A stretch of DNA of 40,556 bases, taken from a virus. A program made the position numbers and the translations under genes. The stretch is from the IMG/VR virus record IMGVR_UViG_3300042691_017303, positions 1 to 40,556 of that record. One strand, written 5' to 3'. Of the stretch, positions 8,548 through 17,805 are shown piece by piece. Numbering within the stretch: position 1 is the stretch's first letter; each line of letters begins with the position of its first letter. The notes beneath the pieces were generated by a model. The model saw only the letters and a list, made by a program, of their open reading frames with translations. It was not told the DNA's origin and searched no databases.

Positions 8548-8580
8548 CCCGGGTGGCTTCGGCCACCCGGGTCTTTCTCC
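8548..8580 (+). terminator. Terminator with UUCG tetraloop
   Basis: CCCGGGTGGC (8548-8557) pairs perfectly with GCCACCCGGG (8562-8571) around the loop TTCG, giving a C(UUCG)G tetraloop, an exceptionally stable RNA hairpin. TCTTTCTCC follows. It lies 15 bases past the stop of the 222-residue structural gene. Confidence 0.72.
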
Positions 8581-8598
8581 TGAGCCCAAGAGGAACCC

Positions 8599-9060
8599 AT
8601 GCAAACTGCCAACGTCATGGTCGCGCTCGGTGGCGACACCGGCAACACCGTCCCGAAATACGGCGTCACGGCGGCCGAAATCGCCGTTCTGCGATCGATC
8701 CACGGCAACGAGGCCGTGTTCGACATCGAGCCCGTCGGCGAGGTCCAGCGCGGCCACCGCGACGAGCGCCAGCGTCTCGTCGAGGGCTACCGCTCCAAGG
8801 ATTCCGACGGCAAGTCGATCGTCGAGGGCTTGTTCCCCGGCGCCGCCGCCCGCGTCTTCGAGACGCTGGACGAGCTGGAACTGCCGGAGGAACTGTTCAA
8901 GACGACCGAGCGCATGAAGGCGGTCGCCGACGCGCCGGAAGCACCGGCCGAGAACGCGCCCAAGTCGAAGAAGGCCGCGGCCAAGAAGCTCGCGCCGAAG
9001 AAAGAGGACGCCGACCAGATCGAAGCCGAAGTGGCCAACGACGGCATCCAAGACCTGTAA
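8599..9060 (+). CDS. Hypothetical structural-module protein, 153 aa
   Basis: The first 100 residues look globular, opening with a Gly/Val-rich stretch and GVTAAEIAVLRSIHGNEAV. The last 50 are Lys/Ala/Glu-rich with runs such as KSKKAAAKKLAPKK and look disordered. Small proteins with this kind of N-terminus and a Lys-rich tail occur between the head and head-tail connector genes of many podoviruses, and their role is not settled. It starts after CCCAAGAGGAACCC and ends 10 bp before the adaptor gene. Virion or assembly factor is the likeliest role. Confidence 0.6.
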   Translation: MQTANVMVALGGDTGNTVPKYGVTAAEIAVLRSIHGNEAVFDIEPVGEVQRGHRDERQRLVEGYRSKDSDGKSIVEGLFPGAAARVFETLDELELPEELFKTTERMKAVADAPEAPAENAPKSKKAAAKKLAPKKEDADQIEAEVANDGIQDL

Positions 9061-9070
9061 GGAGTAAGCG

Positions 9071-9814
9071 ATGGCGCGCGGAGCAACCCTCGGCAAGCTA
9101 CTGACGCAGCTTCGGGCCGAAGCGCGCCTTTCGCTCAACGTCGCCCACAACTCGCAAGTCCGCGACACGCAAGTCGATGCGTTGCAGCGGACGCAGGAGT
9201 TCTTGTGGGAGGACTACAACTGGCCCCACTTGCGGGTAGACCGCTACCTCGACCTGCAAGCGGGCCAGCGCTTCTACGACCCGACGACGCTGAAAGACGT
9301 CAACGGCGTCGTGAAGAACGACATGCGGATCGACCGCATCGAGAAAATCTTCGTGATGGACGGCGGCGATTGGCGCCCCCTCAATCCGCAGATCGGCCGC
9401 GAGCAGTACATCCAGTTCCAGTCCGACCGCGACGAGCGTTCGTGGCCGGTGTCGCATTGGCGCGTCTACGAAGGCGAGCAGATCGAAGTCTGGCCGATTC
9501 CGACCGACAACGCCGACACGACGAGCCGCGAGGGCCAACTCAAGATCGTCGGCACTCGCAATCTGAATCCGCTCGTCGCCGACGGCGACGTTTGCGACCT
9601 CGACGACCGCCTCGTCGCCATGTTCGCCGCCGTCGAGTTCATCACCGACCCCGGCCTCGCCAAGTACAAGAACAACCTGGCCAACACCCGGCTCATCAAG
9701 CTGCGCGGCAACCTCGTCAAGGAGACGAAGTTCCGCATGTTCGGCATCGGAGAGCCCGAGAACGTGCGCCAGCTTCGCGGCCCGCCGACGGTCTATTACC
9801 GCAAGGATAGCTGA
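9071..9814 (+). CDS. Head-tail adaptor (tail tubular A / gp4-like)
   Basis: This 247-residue protein sits between the head genes and a 475-residue nozzle-like protein, as the T7 gp11 and P22 gp4 adaptors do. The N-terminal half is helical (LGKLLTQLRAEARLSL, then VDALQRTQEFLWEDYNWPHLR), a pattern typical of adaptors that dock on the portal ring. The second half has a beta-rich middle and a helical end. TAAGGAGTAAGCG gives a strong ribosome site before ATG 9071. The assignment is by position, size and general pattern. Confidence 0.75.
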   Translation: MARGATLGKLLTQLRAEARLSLNVAHNSQVRDTQVDALQRTQEFLWEDYNWPHLRVDRYLDLQAGQRFYDPTTLKDVNGVVKNDMRIDRIEKIFVMDGGDWRPLNPQIGREQYIQFQSDRDERSWPVSHWRVYEGEQIEVWPIPTDNADTTSREGQLKIVGTRNLNPLVADGDVCDLDDRLVAMFAAVEFITDPGLAKYKNNLANTRLIKLRGNLVKETKFRMFGIGEPENVRQLRGPPTVYYRKDS

Positions 9815-9816
9815 CG

Positions 9817-11244
9817 GTGGCGACGCTCTGGATCAAGGAGCTGATCGGCGGCCTCGACTCCCGGCGTCTCAACGAGACAACGGCCGGCGGTTTGCTCATC
9901 CGCGCCACCGACGGCCACATCACCCGAGGCGGCGAGTTCGAGAAGCGCGCCGCTTTCGTGCCTTTGCACGACGTCCCGACCTCGACCGTGGGCTTGTTCA
10001 ACACGATCGCCGGCCTGTTCGTGTTTGGCGCTGGCCCGACGCCGACGCTGCCCGTCGGCGTCAATTACCAGCGCCTCCAGCACCCGACCGACCCGGCGGC
10101 GACGCTGACGGCCGTGTTGTCGCGCGACCTGTACGCCGGGAAGATTTACGCGGTCGGCCAGTTCAGCGACGGATCCATCCACCACTTCTACGACGGCGTC
10201 CGTGTCGCGAGCGCGCCGGCGAACGCCCGCTTCGTCCGCACCATCGGCTCGCGCATGACGTCCGTTGCCGGGCCCAACGCCAACGGCACGGCGCTCAACA
10301 ACGCGACCGCGTGGGGGTCCGGCACGGGCTTCTTCACGATCGATATGTCGACGCAGGCATCGGGCGCCGAGGCGTTGACGTCGGTGGCCATCTACCAGAA
10401 CTTCGTCGCCTGGTTCGCCGAGCGGACGATCCAGATTTGGCGCATCGCGTCGGACCCGACGCAGAACGCGCAGCAGCAGGTGCTCTCCAACACCGGCACG
10501 GCCTCGCCGCGCGCGGTGACGGGCTTCGGCGACAACGACATCTTCTACCTCGACGAAAGCGGGCTGCGCTCGCTGCGGGCGCGTGACTCGTCGAATGCCG
10601 CGGCCACGTCCGACATCGGCGTTCCGGTGGACCCGCTCATCACGGCCAAGTTGGCCGCCTTGTCGGCCAACGACCGCCTCAAAATCCTCGGCCTCATCGA
10701 GCCCGGCGACGGCCGGTTCTGGCTCGTCATGCTCGACCAGGTTTTCGTCTTCTCGTTCTTCCCCGGCGCCAAGGTGTCGGCGTGGACGACGTACTCCCCG
10801 GCGTATTACGAAAACGGCGTCCGCATCCCGTTCTCGGTCGACGACGCCACCGTGTTCAACCGCAAGGTCTACGTCCGCACGGGCGGCAAGATTCTGGTCT
10901 ATGGCGGCACGGGCACGGCGCTGACCTACGACGCGACCGAGGCGGAAGCCTGGACACCGTACCTCGACGCCAACGCGCCGACCGTGCCGAAGCGCTTCGA
11001 GGGCGTGGACGCCGCCATGACTGGCAACTGGGAGTGCCGCCTCGCCTTCGACCCGAACGACATCGACGCCAGCGACAAGGTCGGCGTCATGTCCCGCACG
11101 ACATACCCGGGCGAGCGCGTCCCTGCCGTCGGGTTCAGCACCCATGTCAGCGCCCGCTTCAAGACGACCGGCTCGACGGCCGCCAAGCTGTCCAGCATCG
11201 TCATCACCTACGACACGGCGCGAGACGCACCCAATGCGGGTTGA
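9817..11244 (+). CDS. Tail nozzle / tail tubular B-like protein
   Basis: The 475-residue protein begins at GTG 9817, two bases after the adaptor stop. It opens with the WIKELIGGLDSRRLNETTAGG type of N-terminus and continues with many short beta repeats of the kind FNTIAGLFVFGAG, IYAVGQFSDGSIHHFYDG and NDIFYLDESGLRSLRA. This resembles the propeller-rich nozzle proteins of short-tailed phages (T7 gp12, P22 gp10), which extend the tail tube. The 3' end overlaps the next gene by 11 bp. Confidence 0.78.
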   Translation: MATLWIKELIGGLDSRRLNETTAGGLLIRATDGHITRGGEFEKRAAFVPLHDVPTSTVGLFNTIAGLFVFGAGPTPTLPVGVNYQRLQHPTDPAATLTAVLSRDLYAGKIYAVGQFSDGSIHHFYDGVRVASAPANARFVRTIGSRMTSVAGPNANGTALNNATAWGSGTGFFTIDMSTQASGAEALTSVAIYQNFVAWFAERTIQIWRIASDPTQNAQQQVLSNTGTASPRAVTGFGDNDIFYLDESGLRSLRARDSSNAAATSDIGVPVDPLITAKLAALSANDRLKILGLIEPGDGRFWLVMLDQVFVFSFFPGAKVSAWTTYSPAYYENGVRIPFSVDDATVFNRKVYVRTGGKILVYGGTGTALTYDATEAEAWTPYLDANAPTVPKRFEGVDAAMTGNWECRLAFDPNDIDASDKVGVMSRTTYPGERVPAVGFSTHVSARFKTTGSTAAKLSSIVITYDTARDAPNAG

Positions 11245-11731
11245 GGCGGCCAACAAAACAGACATCGAGTACGTGGCCCGGCGGATGCGGCCCGCCGACT
11301 ACGCCGAGTTCTCGGCGGTCTATGGGATCCGCGACCGCGACGCCCTTGTGGACAAATTGGTGGACACCTGGTCGAAGGTGTCGAGCCCGATCCTAGCCTC
11401 GATGCCCGACGAGCCCATCGCCGTCGGCGGCGTCTTCATCGGCCGGCAGGGGGTCGGGACGCTCTACATGGCGGCCACCGAGCGGCTTCCGGTCATCGGC
11501 CTGCCGCTGACCCGGTTCATCCGGCACCGGCTGCTGCCGCAGGTGCGAAGCGCCGGCGTCCATCGGATCGACTGCCTGTCCATCAGCACCCACCTCGACT
11601 CGCACCGCTGGCTGGAAAGCCTCGGCCTCGTCCGCGAGGCCGAACTGCGGGGTTTCGGGTGCTTCGGCGAAGATTTCGTGTCCTTCTCGTGGGTTAGCCA
11701 TGATGTTCGCAAGGTTGGCGATCGCGGATGA
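11234..11731 (+). CDS. GNAT-fold protein, T7 gp13/DUF2833-like
   Basis: The 165-residue protein starts at ATG 11234 inside the end of the nozzle gene. The N-terminus (VEAANKTDIEYVARRMRPADYAEF) and the C-terminal HLDSHRWLESLGLVREAELRGFG follow the pattern of the DUF2833/gp13 family: a D-I-x-x-V-A-x-x-M-R opening, then a late segment like the end of a GNAT acetyltransferase. In T7 gp13 is needed for proper virion assembly but is not a major virion component. A classic acetyl-CoA loop (Q/RxxGxG/A) is not clear, so catalysis is uncertain. It is followed by a second GNAT gene with a 32-bp overlap. Confidence 0.75.
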   Translation: MRVEAANKTDIEYVARRMRPADYAEFSAVYGIRDRDALVDKLVDTWSKVSSPILASMPDEPIAVGGVFIGRQGVGTLYMAATERLPVIGLPLTRFIRHRLLPQVRSAGVHRIDCLSISTHLDSHRWLESLGLVREAELRGFGCFGEDFVSFSWVSHDVRKVGDRG

Positions 11732-12152
11732 TAAGGCCGCCGTTCTCGCGCTGGCCCGGATGCAGGTGGAAGAAACGCTACCGCATCTGGCTTTTGACGC
11801 GGACATTTGCGGTGAAACATTCGATCTATACCTGGCTCGCGCGGAGCCTACGATCTTCGTCGTAGAGAGCGAGCGGGAAGTCGTCGGCTACCTCATGGCG
11901 CTGACGGCCAACTATGCAATGGCCGCTGGACTTTACGTCGTCCAGGAGGCACTATACGTCCGTCCCGATAAGCGCGGAACTCGGGCCGCCGCTCACTTGG
12001 TAAAAGCCTTCGTCCAGTGGGGCGAACGCATGAACGCCAAGGAAATCATCTTCGGCATTTCCAACGGGTTCCAGCCCGATAGGACCGCCAAGTTCTTCGA
12101 GAACGTGGCGGGGGCCAAGACGGTCGGGTTCTACCTCAAAAAGGTGCGGTGA
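11700..12152 (+). CDS. GNAT family acetyltransferase-like protein
   Basis: The 150-residue protein has the layout of a single GNAT domain. A helical N-terminus is followed by beta strands (TIFVVESEREVVGYLMALT), then the motif A region EALYVRPDKRGTRAAAHLVKAF with the R-G-x-x-A acetyl-CoA loop at about residue 90. The C-terminus resembles a strand pair ending in GFYLKKV. It would transfer an acetyl group from acetyl-CoA to an unknown amine. It lies inside the virion operon between a gp13-like protein and internal virion proteins, so it may modify a virion protein or assist assembly rather than act on metabolism. Confidence 0.78.
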   Translation: MMFARLAIADDKAAVLALARMQVEETLPHLAFDADICGETFDLYLARAEPTIFVVESEREVVGYLMALTANYAMAAGLYVVQEALYVRPDKRGTRAAAHLVKAFVQWGERMNAKEIIFGISNGFQPDRTAKFFENVAGAKTVGFYLKKVR

Positions 12153-12778
12153 TGGGTGGCGGTGGCAAAGGCGGTGGCGGTGGCGCTGCGGCAGCGGCTC
12201 GTGCGGACGAACAAGCGCGGCAAGAGCGCATCCGGCAAGGCACCGAGTCGATCAACCAGACGTTCGCGCAGTTCGACGACAATTTCTACAACAAGCGCCG
12301 CGAAGACGCGCTGTCGTACTTCAACCCGCAGTTCGACCAGCAGTACCAAGACGCGCGCAACGCGCTGGCCTTCTCGCTGGACAGCTCGGGCCTGACGAAC
12401 AGCTCGGTTCGCGCGCAGCGCGAGGAAGAGCTCCAGCGGCTCTACGACACCAACCGCCGTGCGGTGGCCGACCAGGCCCTCGGTCACGCCAACACGGCCC
12501 GCACCAACGTCGAGCGTGCGCGCGGCGACCTGATTTCGATGCTCAACGCCAGCGGCGACGCCGGCGGGGCGGCGAACAGCGCCATGTCGCGCGCGTCTGC
12601 TTTGGCGGCCCCCGACACCTACAGCCCGCTCGGCCAGTTGTTCTCGACGTTCACGAGCGCCCTCGGCCAGCAGGCCGGGTTGGAGCGCGCGTCGTCCCTG
12701 TCCGGCGGCCAGTTCGGCGGCCGGTACAACACTGGCCTGTTCGGCGTCCCGAAGACCTCCGTGACGGTGCAGAACTGA
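12152..12778 (+). CDS. Probable internal virion / ejection protein, 208 aa
   Basis: ATG 12152 overlaps the previous stop (TGATG); an in-frame GTG lies one codon upstream. The N-terminus is a Gly/Lys/Ala-rich tail. The body (about residues 25-190) is helical and Gln/Arg/Ala-rich (ADEQARQERIRQGTESIN), and the C-terminus is Gly-rich. Small helical proteins with a Gly-rich start, placed just before the larger internal virion proteins, are common in alphaproteobacterial podoviruses. It probably belongs to the set ejected into the cell to carry DNA across the envelope. No catalytic motif seen. Confidence 0.62.
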   Translation: MGGGGKGGGGGAAAAARADEQARQERIRQGTESINQTFAQFDDNFYNKRREDALSYFNPQFDQQYQDARNALAFSLDSSGLTNSSVRAQREEELQRLYDTNRRAVADQALGHANTARTNVERARGDLISMLNASGDAGGAANSAMSRASALAAPDTYSPLGQLFSTFTSALGQQAGLERASSLSGGQFGGRYNTGLFGVPKTSVTVQN

Positions 12779-13488
12779 TGTGCGATCCCTTAACCGTCGC
12801 CGGCGTAGCGATGAGCGCGGGCTCGATGCTGATGAATCAGCAGGCGGCCGCGCGCGTCCAGCGCGCCCAAAACGACGCGATGGAAGCCGAGCGCATCCGC
12901 CAGCGCGGCTTCGACGGCGAACGCGATCCGATCAACACGGGCGCGCGCCAGCGCTACGAGAATTTCGAGGGCCAGCGGCAGACCAAGTCGCAGGCCCTCG
13001 GCGACTACTTCGCCAATAACGTCGCTCCGGCGACCGGCCAGAGCGCCGCCCCGGCCGAGACGCCGACGACCGTCGGCGCTGGTGCTGGCAACGTCGTCGT
13101 CGATCAGCAGCTCGCCGACGCGATGCAGCGCGCCCGCGCTTACGGCACGCAGCAAGACCAGGCGCTCGGCAATCTGCGCGCCTTCGGCGACGTGCTCGGC
13201 GACATCTCGGTCAAGCAGGGCCGCGACGCCGGCCAGATCGACACCATCAACCGCTTCTCCAAGCGGTCGAGCGAACTCCTGCCGGGCGAACTCGAAGCGG
13301 CCAAGAGCAAGGGCGGCTCGGGCTTGTTCGGCGACATCCTCAACCTCGGCGGCCGCGTCGCCATCGGCGCCGGCCTTGCCGGTGTCGGGCCGTCGTGGGG
13401 TGGCCTGTTCGGGGGTGGCGGCGCCAGCGCCTACGGTCCCGGCATGGGCTATTTCCCCGGCGGCTCCGGCGCCGGTATGGGGGTCTAA
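12778..13488 (+). CDS. Internal virion protein (gp14-like position)
   Basis: The 236-residue protein starts in a TGATG overlap. It has the MCDPLTVAGVAMSAGSM N-terminus seen in many podoviral internal proteins, followed by a long Ala/Gln/Arg-rich helical part (residues about 20-80). A short membrane-like glycine-rich segment near residues 185-235 (RVAIGAGLAGVG, then GGGG runs) follows. T7 gp14 has the same place and a similar N-terminal hydrophobic plus helical pattern, and forms an outer-membrane channel on ejection. Function here is inferred from position and composition. Confidence 0.65.
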   Translation: MCDPLTVAGVAMSAGSMLMNQQAAARVQRAQNDAMEAERIRQRGFDGERDPINTGARQRYENFEGQRQTKSQALGDYFANNVAPATGQSAAPAETPTTVGAGAGNVVVDQQLADAMQRARAYGTQQDQALGNLRAFGDVLGDISVKQGRDAGQIDTINRFSKRSSELLPGELEAAKSKGGSGLFGDILNLGGRVAIGAGLAGVGPSWGGLFGGGGASAYGPGMGYFPGGSGAGMGV

Positions 13489-14931
13489 ATGTCGTCTCGT
13501 CGCAACCCGATGTTCGCCGGCGGCTTCAACGATCCGAGCTTCGCGCAAGCGGCGGCGTCGTTGGGCAGCTTGTTCGCGCCGCCGAGCGGCACCGACGCCG
13601 CGGGCTTTGCGAACGCGGCGAAGACGAAGTTGGAGACGCAAGGGCTGCAAACGCTGTTCGACCTCGCCGCCAAGGGCGACCTGCGCGCGATGGATCCGAT
13701 GAACTACGCGCTGCGTGGCAACGCCGGAAACACGTTCCAGGGTCACGGCATGACCCTCACCAACCAAGCCAACATCGCGCGCGGCAATCAGGACACGGAA
13801 CTTCTCCGCAGCATCGTGGCGCCCGTGGCGGCGGGCGCTTTCCGCGCGCCCCTGCCCGCCGCTGTCGGCGAACGTCTCGGCTTGTCGCCCGCCGAGATGG
13901 GCGCCGTTCAAGGCACGGTCACGGCCAACGAGGGCCAGCGCGTCATGCTGCCCGGCGGCGGCGGCACGTTCGAGGGCCGTCAGCGCCCGCTCAACGAATC
14001 CGAGTTTGCGGCGCAGCAGCTTGCGATCCGCGCAGGCGGCGGCGCACTCAACCCGGCCACCGAGGCGTATGTGGACCGCCAAGTTCCTTTGGAGGTTATC
14101 GCCGGGGCCGACGGGTCGCGATTCGTTCGCCGTCAAGACGCGGTCGGCCAAGCGCCCGGCGCCAAGCCGGGCACGAACCAGCAGACTCAGAACTACCGCG
14201 CGCCCAACGGCGTCGTCGGTACGGCCGTGCTTACGCCGCAAGGGTGGATCGACTCGCAGACGCGCCAGCCGTTGCCGCAAGGCGCGTTCACGTTCAACAC
14301 GACCGTCCAGGGCAACCAGCTCGACACGGGCGTCGTCCGCCCGACAGCGGCCAACAACACGGAAGGCAACAGCGGCGAGGCCAACCTCGTCGTGATGAAG
14401 CAGCTTGCAGACCAATACCGCGCGCTGCTTCGCGCCAACCCCGGCATCATCGGCATCCCCGGCACGGTGCGCGGCGCGGCCCAAGACCTCGTGGCGGTGG
14501 CCAGCGAGTTCCAGCAGGCGTTCGGCTCGCAGTTGTCGCCCGAGGCCAACGTCACGGCCGACCAAGTCCGTGCCGTTGCCAGCCGCGTCTCGCCGACCCG
14601 CGACCCCGCCATCCAGCAGGCGCGGCTCATGGTGTCCGACTTGGCCTACAAGTACGCGCAGGCGCAGAACCCCCGTGGCGAAGTGTCTCGCCAGGCTTTC
14701 GAGCGCGCGCTTGAGACGCTTACGGGCGGGATGCTCCGCAACAACCAGTCGGCGCTCGAAGCCCTCGACGGCATCGACCAGTTCATCGGCCGCGAAACGG
14801 AGCGCGTCCGCTCGCTTCGCAACCCCGGCTCGCTCACGCAAGGCGGCGCCCCGGCGCCTGCGGCCGCGCCCGGCCAACCCGTCGTCATCCAGACGCAGCG
14901 CGGCGCCGTCACGATCGAGCGGGTGCCGTAA
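13489..14931 (+). CDS. Internal virion / ejection protein, 480 aa
   Basis: This is the third gene of the ejection-protein block, starting where the previous gene stops (TAAATG). The sequence is Ala/Gln/Asn-rich, helical at both ends, with a repetitive Gly/Pro-rich middle around residues 210-300. The segment around 300-440 contains a conserved-looking helical part (LVVMKQLADQYRALLR, later SDLAYKYAQAQNPRGEVS) and ends with a Pro/Ala linker. I see no lytic transglycosylase motif. By size and place it would be the counterpart of T7 gp15. Confidence 0.62.
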   Translation: MSSRRNPMFAGGFNDPSFAQAAASLGSLFAPPSGTDAAGFANAAKTKLETQGLQTLFDLAAKGDLRAMDPMNYALRGNAGNTFQGHGMTLTNQANIARGNQDTELLRSIVAPVAAGAFRAPLPAAVGERLGLSPAEMGAVQGTVTANEGQRVMLPGGGGTFEGRQRPLNESEFAAQQLAIRAGGGALNPATEAYVDRQVPLEVIAGADGSRFVRRQDAVGQAPGAKPGTNQQTQNYRAPNGVVGTAVLTPQGWIDSQTRQPLPQGAFTFNTTVQGNQLDTGVVRPTAANNTEGNSGEANLVVMKQLADQYRALLRANPGIIGIPGTVRGAAQDLVAVASEFQQAFGSQLSPEANVTADQVRAVASRVSPTRDPAIQQARLMVSDLAYKYAQAQNPRGEVSRQAFERALETLTGGMLRNNQSALEALDGIDQFIGRETERVRSLRNPGSLTQGGAPAPAAAPGQPVVIQTQRGAVTIERVP

Positions 14932-17802
14932 ATGCAGAAGTACCGCGTCACGGGACCGGACGGCAGCACCTACGTCATCACCGCGCCGGACGACGCTGCG
15001 GCGGCCGAAGCCACGCAGCAGTTCTTCGGCGGCGCGTCTCAGGCGCCGGCGGCTGCCGCTGCGCCTGCTCCGGCAGCGCCCGCCGCGCCTACCACTCCGA
15101 CTCCGCCCTTCGGCGACCGCAACGCCGTGCAGCCGCCCCCGGCCGCCGCACCTCCGCCGCGTTCGTGGATGGACGCCATCACCAGCGGCATGACGCAAGG
15201 GTTGGTCGGCATCAACGAAGGTGCGGCCAACCTGCTTGGGTTGCCCGTCGACATCGTCAACAACGCGCCCCGCGCCGCCAACCTGCTCCCCGGCGTCAGC
15301 GGCGTCGGGCCTATCTCCGAGCGGCCGTTCGGCGGGTCCGACCAGCTTCGCGACTTGTTCATGGCGCCTTTCACGGCGTCGCGGATGGTGCGCGGTATGC
15401 CGACCGACGTGCCGGAGCCGCAAGGCGTGGTCGAGCGCGGCGTCCGCCGAGTCGGCCAAGAGTTCGGCGCGGCCACCGTTCCGGTCGCTGGCGTCATGGG
15501 CACCGCAGCCCGCATGACGCCGGAGATGGCGCGCAACGCCCCCGCCGTCGCGCGCTTCCTCGGGCTGGAGAAAGCCACGGTGAATCCGGGCCGCTACCTC
15601 GGCGACGAAGCGCTCATGGCGGGCGCTGCGGGCACGGGTGCCGCCGTTGGCCGCGAGACGGCCAACCAAGCGGGCTATGCGCCGGACAGCAATGCGGCCG
15701 CGATTTCGGACTTCCTCGGCGCCATCTTCGGCGTCGGCGGCATGGCGGCCGGGCGCTCGGTCGTCGGCCCCACCAGCAACGTCGTCGGCGCCATGACGGG
15801 CAACACTCGATTCGCCGACGGCGTCGTGCGCGACACTGTCGTCGATACGATCGCCAACGCCGCAGGCGTTCCGGCGCGCGGCGGCGTGATGAACACCGAC
15901 GACCTCGTTGCGGCGATCCGCCGGGGCGACCGCATCGGCGACAACATCCCCGGCTTTATCGAAAGCACGGCCGACCGGACGCAGAACCCGGGCCTCGCCG
16001 CGCTCGAATACTCGCGCCAGTCCGGCCCCAACTCCGGCATGTTCGCCGGCCGTCGTTCGCAGAACGCCGGGGCCGTCGATACCGCCATCGCGGCCAACGC
16101 CCCGCAAGGCAACCCGGGCGCGCTTCGCGGCGCTCTGGAAGCCGAGCGCGACAACCGCCTCGCCGAAGTGTCGGGCAACCGCGCCGCCGCCGAGGCCGAT
16201 GCGGAAGCCGCGACGCGCCCGCTCGCCGTGCCTCCGGGTTCGACGCCGGCGACGCGCGGCAACACGATCCGCACCGACATCGAGAACGCCGCGGCCTCGG
16301 CCGACGCGCGCACGCGCGCGGCCTACGAAGCCGCCAACACGGGCGAGAACCAAGTCGATCCGACCAACCTGACGGCGGCGCTCGACCAAGTCACCCAATC
16401 CCTGCCCGCCGCCAACCGCGACCTCGTGCCGCGCGCCATCATCGACGAAGTGGCCGCGCTCGGCCGCACCGAAGGCGACGCTGCCGCCGCGCCCGTCGCA
16501 CTCGACCAAGCCAACGCGCTCAAGACGCGCCTGCTCGCCGAGCAGCGCAAGGCGCAGGCCGCCGAGCGCCGTGACGGCACCGGCCCCGTGCAGTCCGGCG
16601 TACTCGGCCGGTATATCGACGCCGTCGAAGGCTTCATCCAGCGCAACGTCTCGCCCGACCAGGCGTCGGCGCTCGACACCGCCCGCACGCTGCGCCGCGA
16701 GCAGGCCGACAACTTTACGCGCCCGGGTACCCCGCTGGCCGACGCCACGGCTACGCGCCCCGGCGGCGAGTACCGGATGCGCGACGAGCGGGTGGCGAGC
16801 ACGTTCGTCGATCCGCAGAACATGCAGCGGCTCTTGGCGCAGGCAGACACGCCCGCGACGCGCCGCGCCATCCAAGAGGAAGTGCTGTCCAAGGCCGACG
16901 CCTCGTCGCCCGAGGGCCTGCGCCGCTTCATGGACGAATACGGCCAGCAAATCGACCGCTTCCCCGGCCTGCGCCAGACCGTCGAGCGCGCCTACGAGAC
17001 GCGCGCCGCCGAGACGATGGCCCGCGGCGCCGAAGGCGACCTCACCCGCGAACTCGGCGAGAAGGGCCGCAGCGTCGTTGCGCGTTATCTCCAGTACGGC
17101 GACGAGAACGCCGAGCGCGCCATGCGAATGGTCATGGCCAACAAAGATCCGTCTCGCGCCGCTGACGAGCTGCTGCGCTTCGTTGGCGACGACAAGGCTG
17201 CCGTCGAAGGTGCGCGCAAGACCTTCTGGCAGGTCATGGAAGCCGACACCCGCACCGGCCCCCGCACGATTCAGGGTGACCGGACGTGGAACGCCCGCGC
17301 GCTCGAAGCCTTCCTTGGCGACCCCGCCAAGCGGGCCGTTGCCGATCGCCTGTACCGCGACAACCCCGACCACCTCAAGAACCTGACGCAGATCGCCGAG
17401 GTTCTGAAAGGCGTCGATGTCCGCAACGCGGCCCGCGCGCCGAACACGTCGGGCACCGCGCAGGCACTCCAAGGCAACGTGCCGGTCGAGACGATCCAGT
17501 CGTCGTTGTTCGCCGTCGAGCGCGGCGTCGTCGGCCCCGTTTACGCCGCCACGCGCATCCTCGGCGTGTGGGCGCGGCGTGCGACCAGCAAGCAGCAGGT
17601 CGACGCCTTCAACAAGGCTCTGGACCGCGCCCTGCTCGACCCCGAGTGGGCGGCGCGGTTGCTGGAGCAGAACAACCCCGCCAACCGCGCCGCTCTGGCG
17701 CGTGGGGCTCGGGCGTGGCTCGGCAACCAGACGAGCACGCTCCTCGACATGCTGGACGACAACCCGGACAGCGAAACCAACCGCGCCATCATGGAGAAGT
17801 AA
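14932..17802 (+). CDS. Large internal virion / ejection protein, 956 aa
   Basis: This is the largest gene in the window and the last of the block of four. Residues 1-25 form a short beta-type opening (QKYRVTGPDGSTYVIT) and a Pro/Ala-rich linker follows to about residue 75. The body is mostly helical and very rich in Ala and Arg, with Gly-rich hydrophobic patches around residues 220-290 that could insert in a membrane. The small opening domain resembles one seen in other phage virion proteins, where it precedes a long helical tail. No transglycosylase signature (as in T7 gp16) was found by eye. Probably ejected with the genome. Confidence 0.65.
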   Translation: MQKYRVTGPDGSTYVITAPDDAAAAEATQQFFGGASQAPAAAAAPAPAAPAAPTTPTPPFGDRNAVQPPPAAAPPPRSWMDAITSGMTQGLVGINEGAANLLGLPVDIVNNAPRAANLLPGVSGVGPISERPFGGSDQLRDLFMAPFTASRMVRGMPTDVPEPQGVVERGVRRVGQEFGAATVPVAGVMGTAARMTPEMARNAPAVARFLGLEKATVNPGRYLGDEALMAGAAGTGAAVGRETANQAGYAPDSNAAAISDFLGAIFGVGGMAAGRSVVGPTSNVVGAMTGNTRFADGVVRDTVVDTIANAAGVPARGGVMNTDDLVAAIRRGDRIGDNIPGFIESTADRTQNPGLAALEYSRQSGPNSGMFAGRRSQNAGAVDTAIAANAPQGNPGALRGALEAERDNRLAEVSGNRAAAEADAEAATRPLAVPPGSTPATRGNTIRTDIENAAASADARTRAAYEAANTGENQVDPTNLTAALDQVTQSLPAANRDLVPRAIIDEVAALGRTEGDAAAAPVALDQANALKTRLLAEQRKAQAAERRDGTGPVQSGVLGRYIDAVEGFIQRNVSPDQASALDTARTLRREQADNFTRPGTPLADATATRPGGEYRMRDERVASTFVDPQNMQRLLAQADTPATRRAIQEEVLSKADASSPEGLRRFMDEYGQQIDRFPGLRQTVERAYETRAAETMARGAEGDLTRELGEKGRSVVARYLQYGDENAERAMRMVMANKDPSRAADELLRFVGDDKAAVEGARKTFWQVMEADTRTGPRTIQGDRTWNARALEAFLGDPAKRAVADRLYRDNPDHLKNLTQIAEVLKGVDVRNAARAPNTSGTAQALQGNVPVETIQSSLFAVERGVVGPVYAATRILGVWARRATSKQQVDAFNKALDRALLDPEWAARLLEQNNPANRAALARGARAWLGNQTSTLLDMLDDNPDSETNRAIMEK

Positions 17803-17805
17803 GCT

